This document shows positions 10,756 through 20,398 of a DNA stretch of 64,000 nt, piece by piece. The notes under the pieces were generated by a model. The model was not told the origin of the DNA, searched no databases, and saw nothing but the letters and a program-made list of their open reading frames with translations. This DNA comes from Branchipolynoe longqiensis (taxonomy: Eukaryota; Annelida; Polychaeta; Phyllodocida; Polynoidae). Position numbers and translations under genes: made by a program. Every line of letters begins with the position of its first letter. Positions within the stretch are counted from its first letter, which is position 1. The stretch is from contig CM059186.1 of NCBI GenBank assembly GCA_030323885.1, positions 21,967,849 through 22,031,848 of the forward strand. Reading direction: 5' to 3'.

Positions 10756-11063
10756 GGTGTTCTCTGTGGCGGAGTGGTTAGAGTGCCTGACTTTTTCTAG
10801 GTCGGACTCCTAATCTGAAGGTCAGTGGTTCGATTCCCTGTGCCCCCACCTCTGCCAATTTTGGATTTCCACTGCTGTGTATAACTTACAGCATCATTAA
10901 AGGCCAGTTGCTCTCATACCATGTCTATGTGGTGTGGGAGGTAAAAAATCCCTTGGGTCGGTAAAAGTGTATGCTCGGGCTTTCTATCGACAAACTGTCT
11001 AATGGTGAAAACAAGCTTATTCAGGCTTATCCATGATAGGCAGTATACATCTTCAACAACAAA
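10756..11063 (+). mobile_element. S2 SINE, full copy
   Basis: A-box region GGCGGAGTGGTTAGAGTG and B box GTGGTTCGATTCC are followed by a conserved body (CCAATTTTGGATTTCCACTG, ATCCCTTGGGTCGGTAAAAG). It ends near CAGTATACATCTTCAAC. The sequence CTCCTAA could be an anticodon loop reading CCT (Arg-like), which is a weak inference. Confidence 0.88.
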
Positions 11064-11281
11064 GGTAGTTCCAATGTAAGAGGGAGAGAGAGAGAGAGCA
11101 AACTCCGATTAATCACACAATTATGTATCATATGCATGCACAAAACAACAACGTGGTTAATTAAGTAGGCAAATAACATACCCTATCAAAATACAGTGTT
11201 AAATGTTGTTGCTTCAAAAATTCAGGCAGCAACTGACCAAAATTGACAACAATCTGAGTTGTACAATATATTTTCTTTTTT

Positions 11282-11511
11282 GGGTACATTAGTTGATTAA
11301 GCAGGTGAAATTTCAATCACGATGATTGGTCTTTCTCATTCCATCGCTCCTTGCCGTATCCTAATAATGCCGAGCACCTGGCTAGGAACTGACAAGTATC
11401 AATTTTTAAGTCATTGGTTTGACTTGAGCAGGATTCGAACCCATCGTTTCGAATCTCACGACCTACCCAGTCGGGAGACGGACGTGCAACTCATTTGGCC
11501 ATCCCGTCTGG
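11282..11511 (-). mobile_element. S1s SINE (short tail), head B
   Basis: Head B and the first part of the S1 core are followed by a different tail (GGAATGAGAAAGACCAATC, then TTTCACCTGCTTAATCAAC). The same tail recurs at 24682, 40915, 51395, 57232 and 58611, so it is a real subfamily. Confidence 0.85.
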
Positions 11512-11649
11512 CAACTTGAACGATTAATTAAAGTGGCATAAAGGGGGGGAGGAAACACTTACTTAGATTTGATTTTACATATCCAACTTGGATATTGGGG
11601 CATGAATTGAAGATTTGTTGTTGCATAATAGACAATAGTATGTATTAGT

Positions 11650-11838
11650 AAGTCAATGTAATAGAATCATGTTAGTACTGAAGCTAATGACTATCCATCA
11701 AATTGATCTGCGTGCACCAGAAATGATCTTTGCACGGCTTCACTTTAAATATCTCTAAAAGTAGCCATTTATCTAATTAATTACATTTATTTTAAAAAGT
11801 TGGTAAAAGCTCAAAACGATCGGACTATGCACCTTTAA
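11650..11838 (-). mobile_element. M1 MITE, half copy
   Basis: The minus-oriented half ends GATCGGACTATGCACC+TTTAA (TTAA 11835-11838). The other end is missing. Confidence 0.75.
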
Positions 11839-11850
11839 ACAAACTGCTGA

Positions 11851-12045
11851 GTTCAACAATCCTCCAATTAGGCTCATGGAACCAGGCCTAGCTTCTGGAA
11901 GGATATAAGTATACATAAATTCAACAAGGCGAACATCACTACTAAAGTACCATAGGTAAGGTGCTATTTTCTCTCCTCTCTCTCTCTTTTTCCTTTTTGG
12001 TTCTTAAAAAGAACCCGGGGGTGGGGATGGCGGTCAGCACCTGCT
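11851..12045 (+). repeat. R1 dispersed repeat, copy 1
   Basis: GTTCAACAATCCTCCAATTA...AAAGAACCCGGGGGTGGGG matches 14991-15282. Here the G-rich end holds a single GGGGATGG unit. Confidence 0.85.
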
Positions 12046-12099
12046 GAAGAAGGAAACAGTAGGGAGTGGGTCTGCTCTGCCTAGGAACACAGAGCTAGA

Positions 12100-12152
12100 G
12101 TTGGTTGTTGGAGCTTTACATCCTGGTAACATCTAAGGTCATATCAGGACGG
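12100..12152 (-). mobile_element. S1 tail fragment
   Basis: The last about 53 bp of S1 (GTTGGTTGTTGGAGCTTTAC...ATATCAGGAC), a strongly 5'-truncated insertion. Confidence 0.8.
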
Positions 12153-12199
12153 TAGAGAGCTACAAATGGCTGTGGGAGGGTGGAGGTAGAGGGATGCAG

Positions 12200-12525
12200 A
12201 GTTGGTTGGCTTTTGGAGTCATATCAGGATGGGTACCAATTTGTGACACTGCGCACTCATGGCAGCTTTATAGTGCTGCTCCGCTGGGAGACCAGGCCAC
12301 CAGCACCATGACTTGATATCCCACTCAGTCACATTATCCTGACACTGAGCCAACCAGTCCTTGCCCTATCCTATAAAAAGCCAAGTGCCTGGCTAGGAAG
12401 TGGCAGGTATCAATTTTTAATTCATTGATTTGACTCGACATGGGGTTCAGATGCGTAGGTTCGAATCCTACGATCTACCAAAACGGGAGACGGACACTCA
12501 ACCCATTCGGCCATCCCGTCTGGGC
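12200..12525 (-). mobile_element. S1 SINE, head B, with 10-bp TSD
   Basis: Nearly full S1 lacking part of the tail. AGGGATGCAG flanks it at 12190-12199 and 12526-12535. Confidence 0.9.
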
Positions 12526-12535
12526 AGGGATGCAG

Positions 12536-13655
12536 GGAGAAGTGTGTAGATGTCTGGGTGTGTGGGAGGTGTGTGTATGGAAGGGGGGACTATAGAGAGA
12601 CGTGTGTGTGTCTTCGTGGATGTGTTTGTGTGTGGGGAGGGGCTTCAAATAGAAGTGTGTGGATGTGTGTGTGAGGTGTGTGTATGAAAGGGCGGGGGGC
12701 TCTAGAGAGAAGTGTGTGTGTGTTTGTGGATGTGTTTGTGTGTGTGTGGGGAGGGGCTTCAAAGAGAAGTGTATGTGTGGGGGGGAGGTGTGTGTATGGA
12801 AGGGTCATCATCATCATCATCATCATGCTGTCGGTGGCGATGCGACAAAGACTGCTTTCATTACTTGACCGCCACTCTCCATTTAGCTCTCTACATTTCA
12901 TGAAAGCTGGCTGCAAAAGTGTTGAAGTGTTGCTGGCTTTTGCGAGTTACCAGCAGCACTCTCTCGGGGAGCAAATAGAGGTTTCACACCGGCAAGAACA
13001 TGTCCAGACAGGCGCAAAACTATTTGTCCCTGCAGAGGCTGGTCGGGAGATGTTGGGAGTTCCATACATCAACCACCCTTAATGCTGCCACAGTGACATG
13101 GTTTTCTGTTCAGGGTTTGCTCCCTTAGCCTCTGGTTCTGTCAAGAACCTGTACCACAAGGCAGTGGTTTACAACTCTGCAGGGCAGGGGCGTCAAACTC
13201 CCTGAGGTATTGCAATACCTGCAATACCTGCAGTAACCAAAACCTGCCAGACAGGAAGGGTGGAGAGCTATATGCAGTGGTGTGTGTGATTGGGGATGTG
13301 TTTGTGTATTTGGGGGGGGGGGTGTTGTAAGTAGAAGTGAATGGATGTGTGTGAATGAAGTGTGGGCATGGAAGGGTGGAGGACTATAGGGAGAAGTGTG
13401 TGTGTGTGTTTGTGAATGTGAGTGTTTGTGGGGTAATAGGAGGGTTCCAAAGAGAAGTGTGTGGATGTGTGTGGGAGGCGTGTGTATGAAAGGGTGGAGG
13501 GTTACAGATATAAGTAAGTGTGCGTGTGTGCGTGTGTGTGTATGTGGGAGGTCTGTGTATGGAAGGGTGGTTGGGAGTGATACAGAGAGAAGTGTGCATG
13601 TGTGTATGACTATGAGTGTGCTTGTGTGTGCATGTGTGTGAGGATGGGGGGGGGG
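12536..13655. repeat. GT-rich minisatellite, about 100-115-bp higher-order unit
   Basis: GTGTGTATGGAAGGG...AGAGAAGTGTGTGGATGTG recurs at roughly 110-bp spacing. The array is interrupted by a CLT insertion (12806-13253) and continues to a G-run at 13647. Confidence 0.85.
12806..13253 (-). mobile_element. CLT composite retroelement 1, with 8-bp TSD
   Basis: Reading the minus strand, a body of about 350 bp (13253 to about 12897) runs into about 75 bp that match the 3' end of the LINE at 47934-48268 (GCTAAATGGAGAG...TCAAGTAATGAAAG) and a (GATGAT)n tail. GGAAGGGT flanks it (12798-12805 and 13254-13261). The plus-strand frame ending in GVPYIN.P is open in copies 1 and 3 but stopped in copy 2, so I do not call it a gene. 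Confidence 0.88.
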
Positions 13656-13953
13656 GGAGGGGGATACAACAGAAGCTCAACACGCGTACACAGCGGACAT
13701 GAGGAAAGAGGTGCATGATGGGTAGTGATGACTAGTCCTGACCGGGAGGCGGAGGGAGGCAGGAGGCTCGAGGCCGGCTGGGGAATGAACTGCTCGCCGG
13801 GAGTCCCTCGCGCGGGGCACCGTGCGCCCCTGGGCAACCGCTGGGACCCGGCGGGCCTTCAAATCAATTACAGGTAGAGGTGTCCACCATGGCAGGGGGC
13901 CCCGATAACACCAGATGTACAAGGCGCGCCAAACTGGGTGACTCCTACCATCC

Positions 13954-13957
<4 letters not shown>
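13656..13957. other. GC-rich unassigned stretch
   Basis: Contains CGCGGGGCACCGTGCGCCCC and GGACCCGGCGGGCC. It is unlike its neighbours in composition. No rRNA motif, conserved frame or second copy was seen. Confidence 0.4.
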
Positions 13958-14028
<71 letters not shown>

Positions 14029-14138
14029 GTATAATCCCTCATCCCCCACACCCTACCACACTCCACACACATATATACCCTAGATATGACCAGACAACCT
14101 CAAGAGCATGACTCTTGGCACCCTCCATATATATATTC

Positions 14139-14182
<44 letters not shown>

Positions 14183-14260
14183 AAGCATATATATACATAT
14201 ATATAAGCATATATATACATATATATATATACATATATATATAGATATATATACATTTTC
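13958..14260. repeat. R2 repeat copy 1 between TA microsatellites
   Basis: (TA)n at 13958-14024 is followed by R2 (14031-14128: CACCCTACCACACTCCACAC, then GATATGACCAGACAACC) and further TA/ATAC repeats to 14255. R2 recurs at 14544 and 15374, each time beside (TA)n. Confidence 0.85.
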
Positions 14261-14444
14261 AGCAGTGCAGTGAATGGCGGTTACAGTGTGAATGGGGGTG
14301 GGTGGGGGTGGCACCCCCTCTGAGGCTGGAGTAGTAGATGACTATGAGTGGGGGTACTCCCACAGTCCATGGAGCCACGTGACCGAAGAGGGAGAGGAGG
14401 GATATTCCGGGTTATTATACTCATATTATTCTTATGCAACATAT
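14261..14444 (+). repeat. R3 cassette, copy 1
   Basis: GTGGCACC, then GAGTAGTAGATGACTA, then GGTTATTATACTCATATTATT, leading directly into TATA repeats. The same order is seen at 41598 and 59940. Confidence 0.8.
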
Positions 14445-14543
14445 AAATATATACACATTCTATACATATATATACATATATAAATATATGTATATACATA
14501 TATACAATATACACATATATATATAAATATATATATGTATATA

Positions 14544-14804
14544 GTTCTTCATCGCCAACACCCTACCACACCCCACAAACATATACCCCCGATATGACCA
14601 AACACCCCACATGAACATAACCCTCGCACCCGCCACACACAGACATATAAGTTTGAAAATGATCAGAATGACCGTTGGCTCAGAGGGTAGAGGAGGCGGG
14701 AAGGAGAGAATGCCCGCTCCGCAGTGAATAACATGGATGTTAAGATGGTTAGAGCAAAACATTAAGGGGCTGCCATTATTTATATCCACATAATAAATTA
14801 TATA

Positions 14805-14855
<51 letters not shown>
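14544..14855. repeat. R2 copy 2 and TA microsatellite
   Basis: R2 spans 14544-14641. A TA-rich tract precedes it and a pure (TA)n at 14807-14855 follows after about 165 bp of unassigned sequence. Confidence 0.8.
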
Positions 14856-14858
<3 letters not shown>

Positions 14859-14990
14859 TCTATAATCTGTTATGGGAATATAAGCAAGGACACTATGCCA
14901 TCTCAGTTCCCTCCGCTATATATTCACCATTGCATTTCTACATATTATCCACTACTCCAGGGCTTAGTTACAGATCTGTCCTCACCGGCA

Positions 14991-15282
14991 GTTCAACAAT
15001 CCTCTAATGAGGCTCATGGAATCAGGCCTAGCTTCTGGAAAGATGTAAGTAAGTATACATGAATTCAACAAGGTGAACATCACTACTAAAGTACCATCGG
15101 TAAGGTGCTATTTTTGCTCCTATCTCTCTCTCTTTGTCCTTTTTGCTTCTTAAAAAGAACCCGGGGATGGGGGATGGGGGATGGGGGATGGGGGATGGGG
15201 GATGGGGGATGGAGGATGGGGGGTGGGGGATGGGGGGTGGGGGATGGGGGATGGGGGATGGGGGATGGGGGTGAGCACGTGG
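14991..15282 (+). repeat. R1 copy 2 with expanded (ATGGGGG)n
   Basis: Same repeat as 11851-12045, but the G-rich end is expanded to about 15 ATGGGGG units (15162-15271). Frames through it read WGMGDGG by composition. Confidence 0.9.
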
Positions 15283-15373
15283 AGGTGACAAACCATGAAT
15301 AACACGGCCACACTGATACCAGCGGTGGCTGGTCACTATCGCCTCCAGACCAGCGCGGAAAGTCAACTTCTCC

Positions 15374-15471
15374 AGTTCCTCATCACCCACACACCACACC
15401 CCTCCACACTCTACAAACATATACCCCTGATGACTCCAGACACCCCACAAAACTATAACTCTCCCACCCAC

Positions 15472-15526
<55 letters not shown>
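15374..15526. repeat. R2 copy 3 and TA microsatellite
   Basis: CTCATCACCCACACACCACA...CCCACCACACA is followed by (TA)n at 15478-15525. Confidence 0.85.
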
Positions 15527-15528
<2 letters not shown>

Positions 15529-15551
15529 GGGGTTACTAAGTAAATTGAATA

Positions 15552-15869
15552 GATGTTTGTGTGTTGCTGTTTTACGTCCTAGCAACATGTAAAGTCATAT
15601 CACGTGACAGTGTGCACTCATTGCGACTTTATATTGCTGGCCCACTGGGAGACCAGGCCACCGGCACAATGATCTGATATCCCACAGTCACATTACCCTG
15701 ATACTGTGCTAACCAGTCCATGTGTTATTCTATTAATGTTGAGCGCCAGGCTAGGTAGCAACAAGTATCAACTTTATAAGTCATCGGTTTGACTCAGTTG
15801 GGATTCGAACTTCCGATCTTCAGCACGGGTACCCAGCGCTCTACCTATTCGGCCATCGGGTCCGGTCCA
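15552..15869 (-). mobile_element. S1 SINE, head A, inside an M1 copy
   Basis: Full head, core and tail. M1-type sequence lies on both sides (TTACTAAGTAAATTGAATAG before, CAATTTAATAGAACC after), giving an imperfect duplication of about 11 bp. Confidence 0.85.
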
Positions 15870-16104
15870 ATTTAATAGAACCAATTAGTGTTACTACTGT
15901 CAGTGATGAAACCTATGGTGTCAGAATTTTGACGTGCTTGCCAAAATTAATGTGGTATCTTTTCACTTCGAATATCTCTAAAGTTAGCCATTTAATCGAA
16001 AAGTTACTTCAAACTAAAGTAAAGTAGATCATAGAGATCAATCTGATATATTTATCTCAGAAAAATAGGTCAAACTCAAAACCATCGGACTATGCAAATT
16101 TAAT
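15870..16104 (-). mobile_element. M1 MITE, right part
   Basis: Minus-oriented M1 ends ACCATCGGACTATGCAAA+TTTAA. Its left part is displaced by the S1 copy just upstream. Confidence 0.8.
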
Positions 16105-16162
16105 GATTTCCTGTAGTCCACCACAGTTAACGGGTCGCCCAGTGTTCGTGAGAAAGTAACGT

Positions 16163-16436
16163 AAAGCTTGTTTTATTTAACGGCACCTCTAGAGCACATT
16201 GATTTTCATTGGCTATTGCACATCAAACATATGGTCATTCTGACATATTTCTTTGGAGGAAACCAACTGCCACCACATAGGCTACTCTTTCCGAGAAGCA
16301 GCAATGGGTCTTTTATATGCACTTTCCCAAAGACAGGAATGCACATACCACAGCCTTTGATGAACCAGTTGTGGGCCAAGTTGTTGGAATAGAAAATACC
16401 CCAAACTGCAAACGGATCCACTGAGGGTGTTCGTGA
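16163..16436 (-). mobile_element. Mollusc-type SINE domain, diverged
   Basis: TTTAACGGCACCTCTAGAGC, then ACATTGATTTTCATTGGCTA, GGAGGAAACC, TCTTTTATATGCAC, GACAGGAATGCACATACCAC and GCCTTTGATGAACCAG follow in order. I recall this order from an abundant SINE-like repeat of molluscs, so the family name and taxonomic weight are knowledge-based and not verified here. The 3' end is on the left. Confidence 0.65.
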
Positions 16437-16781
16437 GATGCACATTTTGTTGGTTATAATTGCCGCTTAATGTGTTCAGCAGCAGTAGTACGTAGTAGAC
16501 GGAAGTAATTGAGGGTGGGTGGGTGGGGAGGGAGAGGGATGGAGGGGGAGGGAGAGGGATGGAGGGGGAGGGGGGAGTGGGGGGGGAGAGTGTTGACAAA
16601 TGGGTATGGGGAAATGTGTGTCATCAAGCTCCCTCCGTGACCGTGCACGCCTGAGGAAGCCGCCCTGAATCTCGTGAAATTATGAAGCAGGGAATAATGT
16701 AATGCACCTGTGTTGTTGTATATATTTATCTATATATATGAGTCAGCCTCACGAAAACGGGCCAATCGGTGGTCAAGTGAA
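16437..16781. other. Unassigned, with GGGAGGGAGAGGGATGGAG repeat
   Basis: A G-rich 24-bp repeat occupies about 16515-16585 (two near-identical units). The rest shows no match within the window. Confidence 0.5.
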
Positions 16782-17180
16782 GATGTCGGCATCACAATTC
16801 TTAAAAGTGTAGTGCATTTCTTTGTTTCATATTAAATTATCCTAGAAACAAATAAGGTTGTTGTATTTTCTCGACCTGTACATTCAGTATAAATTTAAAG
16901 ACTTTCCAACATCTCTGTCAATGCTAAACTATAATTATACCGATCGACGCCGACATCCAATGATCGACGCCGACAACTTTAACAGATGTTAGCGTCGCAA
17001 TTCTTAAAGTCTCGTGCATTTCTTTGTTTTATATTAAATTATCCTAGAAACAAATAAGGTTGTTGTATTTTCTCGACCTATACATTCAGTATAAATTTAA
17101 AGACTTTCCAACATCTCTGTCAATGCTAAACTATAATTATACCGATCGACGCCGACATCCATGCTCGATGCCGACAACTT
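16782..17180. repeat. Tandem duplication, about 203-bp period
   Basis: Unit 1 starts GATGTCGGCATCACAATTC (16782) and unit 2 GATGTTAGCGTCGCAATTC (16985). The shared body includes GTTGTTGTATTTTCTCGACC and ACCGATCGACGCCGACATCC. Confidence 0.92.
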
Positions 17181-17414
17181 CCACCAATTGGCCTCTTTTC
17201 GTGATCCTGACCCATATATATTTATATATATATGCATATATATACATATATATAGCCAGTGGAATAAAACTATCCACATGCAAGTCTCCCAACACCCAAC
17301 ACCACACCAACCACCCAGTACTCAGGTATGTCTAGCTTTGAATTAGTTCGGGACGCGTTAGTATTGTACATCAGGTCTAGATCCATTTATATATGTTAAT
17401 AATAAAGGATTTCC

Positions 17415-17732
17415 ACCTCGCCACCCCACGCCTCGCGCCACCCCAGCTCGCCCCATTTCACCCCACCCCGCTCCACTCCACCCCCACCTCGCCCGGCGTC
17501 GCCCGGCCTCACCCGGCCCCACCCTGTCTCGCCCCGCCTCGCCGCGCCTCGCCCCGCCTCGCCCAGCCTCGCCCAGCCTCGCCCCGCCTCGCCCCGCCTC
17601 GCCCAGCCTCGCCCCGCCTCGCCCCGCCTCGCCCCGCCTCGCCCAGCCTCGCCCTGTCTCGCCCCGCCTCGCCGCGCCTCGCCCCGCCTCGCCCAGCCTC
17701 GCCCAGCCTCGGCCCGCCTCGCCCCGCCTGTG
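17415..17732. repeat. GCCTCGCCCC decanucleotide array
   Basis: About 25 tandem 10-bp units (GCCTCGCCCC, GCCTCGCCCA). The upstream 70 bp looks like a decayed or incipient version. The long proline/alanine/arginine frames are composition artefacts. Confidence 0.92.
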
Positions 17733-17820
17733 GCGAGGCGGTGTGGGTGTGTGGCGTGTCTGTGTGGGAGGTGGGGATGAGGGTGGGGGTGGGGTGGGTG
17801 GGGGAGTGGAGGTTGAAGTT

Positions 17821-18113
17821 GACGCCAGCTAACTCTACAGGTCTGTTAGGGTGTGGGAGGTCATGCAGACTGAGATCATGCATGCTGCCTGGATCATGAC
17901 ATGACCACACACGTGGCCATGACAGACCAGTCTGACAACAACCATCATGCGAGAAGGACCCACCGCGGCAATTTTCCGGTCTGGGAGCTCCTGTAATGGA
18001 CCCACAGGATGTAAACAATAAAAGTTTACTTAATTAATTCTGATTCAAGGATTTAAAGTTGCATAATCCAATAAAATCATAATATTTAAAAAATCAAATC
18101 AAATCTATCAGTG
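17821..18113. other. No recognisable feature
   Basis: Contains CATGACATGACCACACACGT and an AATAAA at about 18018, but no frame or repeat match that would make these meaningful. Confidence 0.4.
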
Positions 18114-18123
18114 TCTATCTACC

Positions 18124-18440
18124 CAGCGGGCCCGACGGCCAAAACGGTAGAGCGCAGGCCTCGTGTGTGCAAGGTTGGGAGTTCGGTTACCGGTCAAGTC
18201 TAACCAATGACATTGATACTTGTCGCTTCCTAGCCTCACGCTCGGCATTAATAGGATAGGGCAAAGATGGGTTAGCTCAGTGTCATGATAATGTGATTGA
18301 GTGGGATATCGGGTGGCCTGATTTCCCAGTGGAGCACCACTTTAAGTTGCCATGAGTGCACACTGTCACAAATCGCTACCCATCCTAATATGACCTTAGA
18401 TATTGCCTGGACACAAAACTCCAACAATCACCCAACCAAA
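18124..18440 (+). mobile_element. S1 SINE, head A, with 10-bp TSD
   Basis: Diverged head (GGCCAAAACGGTAGAGCG), core and tail. TCTATCTACC flanks it at 18114-18123 and 18441-18450. Confidence 0.92.
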
Positions 18441-18821
18441 TCTATCTACCTGGATTTGATCCTAAACATCCAGCTTAGGTACTATTACTAATGTACGTAT
18501 TCATCATTTCCCCCTTAAGATCATTAAAACTTTGCACCTTTGACATGACCTTGTCAACAGGGCAATGACATATTGCACCTTGACTTTCAACTGTTGTGCA
18601 TGCATAATTAACCATCTTTGTTTTTGGTACAAGTTTGCAGTCCAAATATTTCTAAAGATAGTTAAAATTGCATAGCCCGATGGTTTTGACTTTCTGTCAT
18701 TTTTCTGAAATAAATATATTAAATTGATTGTTATAATCTACCTTACTTTAGTTTGAAGGACCTTTTATTTTAAATGGCTAACTTGGCTAATTGGCTAAGA
18801 TATTTGAAGCGCAAACACATA

Positions 18822-18985
18822 GTACTTGTGACAGTACACACTCATGGCGACTTTATCGTGCTGCCCCACTGGGAGACCTGGCTGCCAGCACCATGACCTG
18901 ATAAAGTGATATCCCACTCAGTCACATTATCCTGAAATTGAGTCAACCAGTCCTTGCCCTGTCTTAATAATGCCGAGCGTCACTG
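18822..18985 (-). mobile_element. S1 SINE, internal fragment
   Basis: ACTTGTGACAGTACACACTC to TAATAATGCCGAGCG. Both the tRNA head and the extreme tail are absent. Confidence 0.8.
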
Positions 18986-19207
18986 CCGCAAAGAAGGGCA
19001 CACTAAATCAATTTAATAGAACTTGTCCCAGCTGAAGCCTATGGTGTCAGCATTTTTAGAAGCATGCCAACAAATTAATTTTAGCTTGTTTTCACTTCAA
19101 ATATCTCCAAATTTAACCATTCACAACAAAAGTTATTTCTAACTGAAGTAACATAGACTATAAGTATAAAAATCAACGTAATACATATATTCATCTACGG
19201 CAGAAAC

Positions 19208-19549
19208 CAGAGGGATGGCCGAATGAGCTAAGCGCCTGTCTCCCATTTTGGTAGATCGTGGGATTCGAACCCAAGGGGTTCGAACCCACGTTGAGTCAAA
19301 CCAATGACTTAACAATGTATACTTGTCACTTCCTAGCCAAGTGATTGGCATTATCAGGATAGGGCAAGGGCTGGTTGTCTCAGTGTCAGGATAATGTGAC
19401 TGAGTAGGATATCAGGTCATGGTGGCCTGGTGTCCCAGTGAGGCAGCACTATAAAGTCGCCATAAGTGCGCACTGTCACAGCTCGGTACTCATCCTGATA
19501 TGACCTTAGATGTTGCCAGGACATTAAACTCCAACAACTTACCAACCAG
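19208..19549 (+). mobile_element. S1 SINE, head B, with 14-bp TSD
   Basis: Full-length copy. TCTACGGCAGAAAC (19194-19207) and TCTATGGCAGAAAC (19550-19563) flank it with one mismatch. Confidence 0.92.
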
Positions 19550-19638
19550 TCTATGGCAGAAACTCAAAAAGCATCGGACTATGCAACTTTAACCGCTGTG
19601 AGGATTGGTAGATAAGACTAAATAACGCTGCTCCAGGC

Positions 19639-20021
19639 CAAAGACCCTATAATACTAAGACGGCTCACTGCCTATCTCTCCCATGGTAATGTAAATTTCG
19701 CAGTGCCACCTTGTGGTGGGTTTGATCAGCCTGGCTGCTGGTTGGTGTTTCACATGTAAACACATACAATTATATTATACATGAGATAGGTAAGTATGAA
19801 TACACATTAATATGAAATTGCTAAGAACAAATACACATCATCATCAGCATTGTCATCAGCATCGCCATCATCACACATCTTTCACATTCATATATACATT
19901 TATACATATAATATAGCAACTGTTTAACCAAGAGAACAGCCAGTGCACCAAGTGGTGGGTTTGATCATTTTGATTACACAGTACAGGCTGAGTGAGCCAT
20001 CTTAGTATTATAGGGTCTTTG
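19639..20021. mobile_element. 383-bp TIR element with 7-bp TSD
   Basis: It starts CAAAGACCCTATAATACTAA and ends with its complement (about 32-bp TIRs with few mismatches). TCCAGGC flanks it at 19632-19638 and 20022-20028. A direct repeat GTGGTGGGTTTGATCA occurs inside. There is no coding potential and the superfamily is undetermined. Confidence 0.82.
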
Positions 20022-20028
20022 TCCAGGC

Positions 20029-20398
20029 TCGGATCCAGGATGCAATGGGCAAATTAAGCCGCCATTGTGATGCTTATCTCTGCTCTGAAATAACCCCTCA
20101 TGTCGTCACTTATTATTCCCGGCAGTTCCCAGGCACTAAAAATACCTTAAGGCAGGCAAGTGGGGTTGCCCTGGGCGAGGCTGTCAAGGCCTGTCCTCTA
20201 ACAATGGATTCGTTCACCAGGGAAAACGAGCGCGCCCTTAATGTTTTGGTGTTATTAAAACGCGGGAGGAGCAGACGACAATGAGGCCAGACAGACTGAA
20301 TGAACAAAAACAACGCCAAACAACAACGACAACAACCTAAAGAAAATGGAAGAATAAAGAAGCGTGCCAACTCTAGAGGCCTTCATAGGAAGTGACAC
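20029..20398. other. Unassigned region with a 79-codon open frame
   Basis: The plus frame 20045-20284 has a balanced composition unlike the neighbouring repeats, but no motif I recognise. The minus strand is also open over the same span. There are no splice or start signals I would trust. It could be single-copy non-coding DNA. Confidence 0.3.

Larger units (their letters stand above)
18651..19593. mobile_element. M1 MITE remnants carrying two S1 insertions
   Basis: M1 left sequence starts near 18653 (AAAATTGCATAGCCCGATGG). A minus-oriented part runs about 19005-19207, and the right end ATCGGACTATGCAAC+TTTAA is at 19570-19593. S1 pieces at 18822-18985 and 19208-19549 interrupt it. Confidence 0.75.

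Noticed and set aside
12678..13082. Shared plus-strand frame ending GVPYIN.P in CLT copies
   Set aside because: Open in copies 1 and 3 but interrupted in copy 2, and antisense to the inferred direction of the retroelement.
13740..13870. rRNA or CpG-island promoter fragment
   Set aside because: GC-rich, but no rRNA motif is recognised and no gene lies downstream.
17393..18018. 168- and 169-codon frames on opposite strands
   Set aside because: Mostly the GCCTCGCCCC array; the non-repeat ends show no motif.
20045..20284. 79-codon frame with protein-like composition
   Set aside because: No recognised domain, both strands open, no splice or poly(A) context; left as unassigned.
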